The position numbers were made by a program, and so were the translations under genes. Of a stretch of DNA of 64,000 bases, positions 57,720 to 64,000 are shown one piece after another. Position 1 is the stretch's first letter. Each line of letters starts with the position of its first letter. This stretch comes from Propionibacteriaceae bacterium (GTDB taxonomy: Bacteria > Actinomycetota > Actinomycetes > Propionibacteriales > Propionibacteriaceae): contig JAPUEL010000096.1 in assembly GCA_027492545.1 (NCBI GenBank), positions 80,344-144,343 on the forward strand. The letters are read 5' to 3'. The notes beneath the pieces are model-generated. The model was not told the origin of the DNA. It saw nothing but the letters and a program-made list of their open reading frames with translations, and did not search any database.

Positions 57720-59708
57720 ATGCCCACCAGCCGGACGAGTTCATCTGCCAAAGCAGAGATACTGAACGAAGTCGAAGCCAGCACAGCGTGGGACCAGCCC
57801 CAGCCAAAGACTCTCGACACTAAAGTAACCGACATGACTACCGCATCCCCAGAACAACTGAACACTACAAAGACGGGCGCTGAGCGTTACGTCCAGACTT
57901 CGTGGCAGCAAGTGCTTGAGTCCGACCCGCTGAAGTATTCAGACGTAGACGTAAAGAGCGCGCCCCAACCGGACGATTGGCTCCTTGAAAATCCCGGCGC
58001 CTGGCTCTACGAAACCAGGCGGCCATCCACGCACACCAGTGCGGCGCGAGTTGTCCTAGTGACGGGCGAAGCAGGTTGTGGAAAAAGCACTACCATGCGC
58101 CTCATCTCGCTTGATCTGCAGAAGGCTGGGCGGCTCCCGATCTTTATAGACTTCGGTCATGTACCCACAGTCCAAGGGCGGAACTTCTCCGAGCAGGAGC
58201 TGACTGAATCCCTGAACAGCCATATCTCGAACCAAGTACGAACTTCCGCCGAGAAGTATGGATTGAGCTCAGCCTATGAGGCCCAGCTGGTGCGGACAGT
58301 GTTCGCCGAGGTCCGAACGCCGGAGGTTGAGGAACTTAGACAGAAGAATAGTGGGATCGTCGACTGGCCAGACGAGACACTCTCCGCATGCGTAGAAGCA
58401 TTGAAGTTGGCAAAGGTTTGCGAAAAGCGCGAGTACGAGCAATTCCTTGCGCTGACTGCCGTGCAGCTATTCGTTCCGGGCGCCCCACCGGTACTTATCC
58501 TGGACAACCTGGAGGGTTTGCCTGCCGTCGCACGGAAGATCCTCATTGGCAAATTGACTGCAGTCTTGCGCCCAAGGACGGCGCTGTTCATGGCTATTCG
58601 TTCGGAGAACAGGAGCGAAGCGGATATCCTTTTGCAGGATCGCAACGACGAGGTATTTCCACTAGAAGATGTGGACGAGTCTCTTCTAGATATCGCCCTG
58701 ATTCGGAATAACGGGGCGCGAGACTACGTGTTGGCCCGGAGCATTGACGCAGCGGTGGATCCTATCGAGGCAGGGGAGTTGGCGGCAGTTCAACACGCTG
58801 CGTTCGAGCGAGCTGTAACCAACCTACGCGGCGACGACTTCAGTTTCGCCATGGCAAACAACTGGCTCAATTCGAACGTGAGGAACTTCTTGGGCCTTAT
58901 GTCGTCACTCTCCCGAAACCTACCAGCAGACGATGGTCTTGCGGAAATGCGAGCATGGCTATCAACCACGCTATTTCGAACGCGCACGCACAAGTCTCTA
59001 TTGAAGATCTTCGACCAAGCACACTATTCCTGCTCGAAGTACGACCTGCCCTTCGTTTTTCTTCCTTTGCGGATACTGTTCTACATCCATACGCGGGGTG
59101 GCAGTGCGTCAGTGATCGAACTGCGCGACGATTTTGTTAATCAGTTTGGGATACTTCCTAAAGACATCGCAGACGCACTCAAGTCGTTCACCGAGAAGCA
59201 AGCTGGTCACCCTCAACCTCTTCGTATCTACACAGATTCTGATGGAGCGAGCCATGTGATTCTCCTGAAGTGCGGAGAGGTGTTCGTCAATGACGCGCTT
59301 TACCGCTTCGACTTCCTTGCCACCCTCTTCGATCGAGTCGAGGATAACGATCTCCACCGCAAGTACAGCCGCCTTGCCACGGGTCAGGTCCGTATGCCCG
59401 ACTCGAAACTGAAGTTGCTGAAGGGGGCCGCTGTGATTGAGCACCTAGTGCTGCCAGCCCTAAGCCTTGAGCATCCGTACATGGAAGTGCCTCGTCTGCT
59501 CACCCAAGAGGAATCGCGGCGGCTCCGCTCCTATGATGTGATGTTCCGGTTCAGGCTAGGTCGGTGGTTCATCGGTTCACTTCGTTCTGCATTGGAGGAG
59601 TTCGCAACGCCTCGAGGATACCTCAGTGACGTAAGTGGGACCATCAACCTGCTAGAACGCTATGAATCTGCACTGAACGCCGCTGCCCTTGGAAAAGGCG
59701 GTGAATAG
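57720..59708 (+). CDS. P-loop (AAA/STAND-like) NTPase, unknown, on genomic island
   Basis: About 662 residues from ATG 57720 (AGAGGCGGAAG upstream); ATG 57834 is a later option and the frame runs further upstream. Walker A TGEAGCGKST, Walker B VLILDNLEG with a sensor-like AIRSENR strand ~30 residues on. The C-terminal half holds helical repeats and a probable winged-helix segment (SVIELRDDFVNQFGILPKDIADALKS). GC content and codon use are clearly lower than in the backbone genes. The next gene is 2 nt away. No database family is recognised; such NTPases often sense infection in phage-defence systems, which is inference. Confidence 0.7.
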   Translation: MPTSRTSSSAKAEILNEVEASTAWDQPQPKTLDTKVTDMTTASPEQLNTTKTGAERYVQTSWQQVLESDPLKYSDVDVKSAPQPDDWLLENPGAWLYETRRPSTHTSAARVVLVTGEAGCGKSTTMRLISLDLQKAGRLPIFIDFGHVPTVQGRNFSEQELTESLNSHISNQVRTSAEKYGLSSAYEAQLVRTVFAEVRTPEVEELRQKNSGIVDWPDETLSACVEALKLAKVCEKREYEQFLALTAVQLFVPGAPPVLILDNLEGLPAVARKILIGKLTAVLRPRTALFMAIRSENRSEADILLQDRNDEVFPLEDVDESLLDIALIRNNGARDYVLARSIDAAVDPIEAGELAAVQHAAFERAVTNLRGDDFSFAMANNWLNSNVRNFLGLMSSLSRNLPADDGLAEMRAWLSTTLFRTRTHKSLLKIFDQAHYSCSKYDLPFVFLPLRILFYIHTRGGSASVIELRDDFVNQFGILPKDIADALKSFTEKQAGHPQPLRIYTDSDGASHVILLKCGEVFVNDALYRFDFLATLFDRVEDNDLHRKYSRLATGQVRMPDSKLKLLKGAAVIEHLVLPALSLEHPYMEVPRLLTQEESRRLRSYDVMFRFRLGRWFIGSLRSALEEFATPRGYLSDVSGTINLLERYESALNAAALGKGGE

Positions 59709-59710
59709 TC

Positions 59711-60211
59711 GTGAGTCCGAGGGGGCTATTCCGGGAGATACGGCCGGCGGTGTTGGCTGGACTGACCATTTTGGCAGTCGTGCTAACCGTCGATCTGATT
59801 TTATACGGTGTCGGGACCCTGCTAGACCTTGGCTTCAATGCGGGCGTTTGGGGCACCTACGCAGCTTGGGCAAGCGCCATATTTCCGGGTATGGCGCTCA
59901 TGGTCACTGCGCATTCGTGGATACGCGACCGTAACGATCGGGAGCGCAGAGAAGTCATGAGCTGGGCGTCGATGATCGATCGACATAACGGGGGATCCGA
60001 CAAAGACACAACGATAACTAACAACTCTTCCGTGTTCATTCGGATAACTGGCGAGGCGGTGAGCGCACTTAGGGACAGCTTGCCGGTCTGCAAGCCCGGC
60101 GAAACTAAGTACTTCGCTTCTATGCAGGGCGATATCGAACTTGAGATTGGCGGTCACGGAGTCCTGATTGATAAAGACTGTGCAGTGAAGTACGTGGCGC
60201 AAGCCTGGTAG
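59711..60211 (+). CDS. Two-helix membrane protein coupled to the island NTPase
   Basis: 166 residues. Two hydrophobic helices (~13-38 LAGLTILAVVLTVDLILYGV; ~45-72 GVWGTYAAWASAIFPGMALMV), then a basic turn (RDRNDRERREVMSW) and a soluble C-terminal domain of ~80 residues. GTG starts 2 nt after the NTPase stop, so the two are an operon. Could be an effector or sensor at the membrane. No recognised domain. Confidence 0.68.
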   Translation: MSPRGLFREIRPAVLAGLTILAVVLTVDLILYGVGTLLDLGFNAGVWGTYAAWASAIFPGMALMVTAHSWIRDRNDRERREVMSWASMIDRHNGGSDKDTTITNNSSVFIRITGEAVSALRDSLPVCKPGETKYFASMQGDIELEIGGHGVLIDKDCAVKYVAQAW

Positions 60212-60454
60212 TTGACTCGCTCGACTCTGCGCGCGTTACCCGGACAGGTGCACACGCCCCGCTGCTGCCGCGGGTTCGGCAGCGGAGGCGTTGCCCCTTT
60301 GCGTTCTCGAGGGGATCGCTGGAGGACGAGTCCGATACACGCACAACCCTCACCCGGCCCTCTGCGAAGGATCCATCCCCCGCGTCGCGCTTCAAACGCC
60401 GACGGTTGGTCATAGGACGTTCGGTCGGCGATGCAGCGCGGGCTGGGAGGTCTT
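60212..60454. other. Intergenic stretch before the insertion sequence
   Basis: 243 nt, no gene, RNA or repeat recognised. It ends with the direct repeat GTCT that matches the 3' side of the insertion sequence. Confidence 0.6.
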
Positions 60455-60575
60455 GAGTATTTGACCGGTTGGGCGCCGTTGGTTATCGAGTTTCGGCACC
60501 GGCGATATTGAGTTTCAGCGCCGCTTGATGGTGTCGGTGAGCGCCGTCGTGGTGGTGGCGCTCACCGACGCTTGG

Positions 60576-61322
60576 TCAGGCCGTGTTGGCGGTGTGTCCA
60601 CGCATGTTGGTGCCGCCGGTTTCCATCCAGATGGTGTTGTGCACGATGCGGTCCATGATGGCGTCGGCGTGGACGCCGGAGCCGAGCCGTTGGTGCCAGT
60701 CCTTCTTCGGGTACTGGGTGCAGAACACCGTCGAGGTGGTGTCGTAGCGGCGTTCGAGCAACTCCAGGAGCACGCTGCGGACGTGGTCGTCGGGCGGGTC
60801 GAGGAGCCACTCGTCGATGACCAGCAGGGTGAACGCGGCGTACTTGCGGAGCCACTTCTCCTTCCCGGCGGGCCTGTCACGGGCCGCGGCCCAGGACTCC
60901 TCGAGGTCGGGCATGCGGATGTAGTGGGCCCGGTAGCGGTGTGCGCAGGCTTGTTTGGCCAGCGCGGAGCCGAGGTAGGACTTCCCGGAGCCGGTGAAGC
61001 CTTGGAACACGACGTTTTGCTGCCTGGCGATGAACGCGCACGTGCCCAGCTGCGCGATCACTCCACGGTCGAGGCCGCGTTGCTCGAGCAGGTCGAGCCG
61101 ACGCAGGTCGGCGTTCGGGTAGCGCAGCCCGGCCCGGCGGATCAGGCCCTCAACCTTGCCGTGGGTGAACGTGGCGTGGGCGTCGTCGACGGTGAGCTTG
61201 ACGCGTTCTTCGAACGACATGCCCATCGTGAGCGTGTCGTCTTGGGTTTCGAGGGCGTCGACCAGGCAGGTAGCTCCCATCTCACGCAGCTTGCGTTTGG
61301 TCTCGGTGTCGATCCGGGTCAC
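60576..61322 (-). CDS. istB: IS21-family helper ATPase IstB
   Basis: 248 residues, full length. AAA+ ATPase that helps IstA transposase. Walker A GFTGSGKSYLG, Walker B LLVIDEWLLDP; ends near RGHTANTA. GTG start overlaps the istA stop by 4 nt (GTGA). Open and intact, although its partner istA is broken. Confidence 0.92.
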   Translation of the reverse strand: MTRIDTETKRKLREMGATCLVDALETQDDTLTMGMSFEERVKLTVDDAHATFTHGKVEGLIRRAGLRYPNADLRRLDLLEQRGLDRGVIAQLGTCAFIARQQNVVFQGFTGSGKSYLGSALAKQACAHRYRAHYIRMPDLEESWAAARDRPAGKEKWLRKYAAFTLLVIDEWLLDPPDDHVRSVLLELLERRYDTTSTVFCTQYPKKDWHQRLGSGVHADAIMDRIVHNTIWMETGGTNMRGHTANTA

Positions 61323-62876
61323 CGGGCACCCCCGTAGTAGTCGGCGCCACGCACGTACCCGGCCGACGCGAAGGGGCCGGCCGTCTGAGGTTCACCTGGC
61401 CGATGCATGCCGGGCTGGTCCTGGCCGCTGTCGAGGATCGGGCGCGGGTGCGCGTAGCGGGGCGAACGGACCCGGCTCAACGCGATCCGGCAGGCGGCCT
61501 CGACCCTGGCGGCCGAGTAGCGGCGGTCAGGCGCAGCACCGCCAACGCCGCATCCAGGCCCTGTTCCTCGACCGGGACGGACTCGAAGATCCGGTTCACC
61601 ACCGTCGTGGTGTCCTCCCCGATGCGTGCGGCCCACTCCCGGACCCGGGTGGGGTCCCACTGCCGGTAGCGGGGCCCCTCGGGCAGGTCGGCGTCGTGGG
61701 TGCGGTACTCGTTGACCACCCCGGGTGGGGCGAGCAGGTGGCTGGTCAAGCGTTGCTGGCCGGCGTACACCTCGATCGTGGTGTCTGTGACGCGCAGATC
61801 GACGCCACGGCCGATGTGCGGGTAGGGAACCGAGTAGAAGTTCTTCTCCCACACCACGTGCCCGTTGCGTTGGACCCGCCGCCCGTAGGTCCACCGGCTG
61901 ATCTCGAACGGAACCGTCGGCAGCGGCCGCAGCAGCGGCTTCTCCTCGACCTCGAACACCGTCTGCCGGGACCCTGGCCGTTTCTGGAACGGCTCAGCGT
62001 TGTACGCCTCCACCCGTTCGTAGATGGCCGTCCGCAACTCGGCCAGCGTGGCGAACCCGCGGTCCCGCAGGCCGGCGATCACCCACGTCGCGATGTTCCC
62101 GACAGTGTTCTCGACACTGGCCTTGTCCTTCGGTTTGCGGACCCGGCCGGGCAGCACCGCCGCCGAGTAATGCGCCGCCAACTCCCGATACGCATCGTTG
62201 AGGACCACCTCGCCCTCGGCGGGATGCCTGACCACACCGGTCTTCAGATTGTCCGGCACGATCCGCGGCACACTCCCGCCGAACCAGGCGAACATCGCCA
62301 CGTGCGCCCGCAGCCACGTGTCCTGCCGCATGTCCAACGCCGGCTCGACGAACGCGTACCGCGAAAACGGCAGGGCGCCGACAAACAGGAACACCCGCCG
62401 GCCCTGCCCCGACACCGGGTCGGTCAGCTGCATCGTCGGCCCCGACCAGTCCACCTCGACGCTCTGACCGGCTTTGTGCCCGACCCGTGAGGCCGCCCCC
62501 GCCACGAGGACGTGCTGGGCGTAGTTCTTGCAGAACCGGTCATAGCCCATCGCCGTCGCCCCCTCGGCATGGCACCGACGTACTCGCCATGCAGCAGCTT
62601 CAACGTCACCCCCACCCGCGCGAGCTCACGATGCACCACCGGCCAGTCAGGCTGGGCGTGGACGCTCTCATCCTCACCACGGCCAGGGAACAACCGCGCA
62701 TACACGGCCGCCTCGTCCAGATCGGCCACATCGTCGAACCCGACACCCTCCCGATCGGCGGCCTCAAACACCGCCGCCACCGAGTGCCGCGACATGCCCT
62801 GCGCGGCGATCTGCCGCCCCGAGAACCCCTCGGCCCGGAGCCGAAGCACCAGCTTCGCCCTGATCTTGCGTACCAT
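61319..62876 (-). pseudogene. istA: IS21-family transposase IstA, broken by two frameshifts
   Basis: Starts at ATG 62876 (AGGAGGAG upstream): N-terminal helix-turn-helix VRKIRAKLVLRLRAEGFSGRQIA. The frame must shift near 62570 (HGEYVG then, in another frame, AEGATAMGYDRFC) and again near 61525 (VLRLT, then RRYSAARVEAACRIAL), ending in GYVRGADYYGGAR. The DDE core is present in the middle frame (SVEVDWSG, IVPDNLKTGV, KPKDKASVENTVG). Each break looks like loss of one base, so it is a pseudogene or, less likely, two sequencing errors. Joined, it would be ~518 residues. Confidence 0.85.
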
Positions 62877-63043
62877 CCGAAATCACTCCTCCTGCCGCGT
62901 GATTGGCCACACGGCAGGGGGAGCCTAGGAACGGTGGCGCTCACCCCGAATACTCGATGGCGCCCACGGACACGAACGCGACCACCAGCACATGGCGCTC
63001 AACCGCAATACCGGTGGCGCTCAGAAGACCGAATACTCAGTCT

Positions 63044-63356
63044 CGTCGACACCGAGCGTCATACCGCCTCTTCGTCTTTGATAAATGCCCAAAATCCCCA
63101 TCTATCCAGGCATGAACCAGGAAGCCGCACCAACCACCTGACATGCCGCCGGACGTGCGCTCGCACGTGCCGACGAGCGAGCGTCTCCAGGGCCAGGTGG
63201 CCCACAGTCGAGGGACCGGCTCCGCCGATCCCGCCCAGTGGGGGCCTCGGGCCTGGGTCGTGTGGTCGGTTGCGGCATGTCGCAGCCGCATTCCCCGGAG
63301 GTGCTCGGCGGGTCACCGGCATCTATTGGCCGGGTGCTGCCAGCATTACTTCTGTG
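63044..63356. other. Gene-free stretch after the insertion sequence
   Basis: About 310 nt. No gene start, tRNA or clear promoter is recognised. Confidence 0.5.
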
Positions 63357-63959
63357 ATTCCCACTGATCCGCCTGTCTATGAGGCGCTGCGTGCCGCAAG
63401 ATATGCCGCTGCAGAACAGATGGCGAAGTTCGAAGCTTCAGGCGAATCGTGGCAAGAGGAGCCGATGACGGAGTTGATACTTGCAGCCGCGTTCCCCGTC
63501 GTGAAGTTCGCGAAGTTCACGCATCACCAGGAGTTTGCGGTTGGCGCGGATTGGCTTTGGTGGTGGATCGATTCGAATGGCGAAGCGTTCGGGATGCTGG
63601 TGCAAGCCAAGCGCCTGAAGCGGCTCGCGGCCAGATGGGACATCGACTTCGATTATCGTAATGGGGAGCAACGTAGGCAACTGGTCGCAACCGGACTCGA
63701 CTTGCGGGTGCCCCCCGTGTATGGGCTCTACCTCGGTACCTCAAGCTGGAGAGACGGAGCCTTTTGTCGCGCTCCTGTTCACTCCGCCGGTTGCTCGAAC
63801 TGCGAGCAGTCCACTGTGTGTGTCGTGCCTGCGATCGTGCTCACGGCCGCGTGGGGGACTAGAAGCCAGGAGGTGTCACTTGCCCTTGACGCCGCTCTCC
63901 CACTTGAGGCAGTGGCGGACCCCGCCGTGACTGTTGGCCGGATTTTAGGGAAACGCTGA
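63357..63959 (+). CDS. DUF6615-like protein, possible PD-(D/E)XK nuclease fold
   Basis: 200 residues from GTG 63357; no clear ribosome site, so the start is uncertain. The middle has FAVGADWLWWWIDSNGEAFGMLVQAKRLKR: an Asp (~65) followed by Q-A-K (~83-85), matching the PD-(D/E)XK layout with a QxK variant, and an upstream Glu (~38). PPVYGLYLGTSSW follows. This resembles DUF6615 by memory. The Cys-rich stretch CRAPVHSAGCSNCEQSTVC (~135-155) is unusual. A nuclease or immunity role on an island is inference. Confidence 0.5.
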   Translation: MPTDPPVYEALRAARYAAAEQMAKFEASGESWQEEPMTELILAAAFPVVKFAKFTHHQEFAVGADWLWWWIDSNGEAFGMLVQAKRLKRLAARWDIDFDYRNGEQRRQLVATGLDLRVPPVYGLYLGTSSWRDGAFCRAPVHSAGCSNCEQSTVCVVPAIVLTAAWGTRSQEVSLALDAALPLEAVADPAVTVGRILGKR

Positions 63960-64000
63960 TTAATCGGCGAGCCTGGGATTTGATGGGCCGGCCTGGTCTG

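Larger units (their letters stand above)
60455..63039 (-). mobile_element. IS21-family insertion sequence, complete with ends and 4-bp duplication
   Basis: Left end starts TGAGTATT and right end finishes AATACTCA; the outer 24 bases match at 17 positions, with GGCGCC/GGCGCTCA motifs repeated inward on both sides, as IS21-type elements carry multiple terminal repeats. The host repeat GTCT is present immediately on both sides (60451-60454 and 63040-63043). Length 2585 bp; carries istA and istB. istA is frameshifted, so the element looks inactive. Confidence 0.88.

Noticed and set aside
62487..63356. Long plus-strand frame running from the IS21 end into the 63.4-kb gene
   Set aside because: It lies opposite istA and crosses the IS right end, so the upstream part is chance; only the part from 63357 looks like protein.

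Overview
This 64 kb window is high-GC actinobacterial chromosome, most likely from the Propionibacteriaceae (a Tessaracoccus- or Propionibacterium-like organism). The order recG-rsmD-coaD-DUF177-rpmF-rnc-mutM-smc-ftsY, then ffh-rpsP-KH-rimM-trmD-rplS-lepB-rnhB-DUF2469-yraN-comM-dprA, is a classic actinobacterial backbone. Many starts are GTG, and several genes begin 6-7 nt after a TANNNT -10 box, which suggests leaderless mRNAs. The family assignment rests mainly on a 1125-residue protein I read as PPi-type PEP carboxykinase, together with a cobalamin-controlled ECF transporter and succinate dehydrogenase. All three fit propionic (Wood-Werkman) metabolism. The genus is inference.

Layout. 1-6.2 kb: end of a radical SAM gene, DUF1846, DUF2344 and RNase E/G. 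6.2-18 kb: ribosomal proteins L28 and L32, DNA repair, RNase III, SMC and FtsY. 18-22.2 kb: an accessory signalling patch with a degenerate ABC ATPase, a LuxR-type response regulator, a tiny secreted two-cysteine peptide, and a 767-residue fusion of two sensor kinases whose first half lacks the phospho-acceptor histidine. 22.2-25.2 kb: transhydrogenase pntAB. 25.3-31.8 kb: ffh, a hydrolase, an S49 peptidase, a zincin and rpsP-KH-rimM-trmD. 31.9-35.4 kb: sdhCAB. 35.6-40.9 kb: rplS to dprA. 40.9-45.3 kb: an ECF cobalamin uptake operon preceded by a cobalamin riboswitch. 45.3-54.8 kb: HAD phosphatase, PPi-PEPCK, class I aldolase, a Ser/Thr kinase, trmL, a PfkB-type kinase and a PAC2 protein. 54.9-57.4 kb: a TetR-controlled oxidoreductase cassette with three operator copies.

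From about 57.47 kb to the end the window is a probable genomic island. It starts at an orphan 25-nt tRNA 3' end (minus strand) that looks like an attachment site, and its base composition falls below that of the backbone. It carries an uncharacterised P-loop NTPase coupled to a two-helix membrane protein, a complete IS21-family element with matching ends and a 4-bp target duplication (its istA broken by two frameshifts), and a gene for a PD-(D/E)XK-like protein. The far end of the island and any integrase lie outside the window.

The two best candidates for an undescribed system are the secreted peptide / tandem pseudokinase-kinase / response-regulator locus (about 18.9-22.2 kb) and the NTPase plus membrane protein pair on the island (57.7-60.2 kb).
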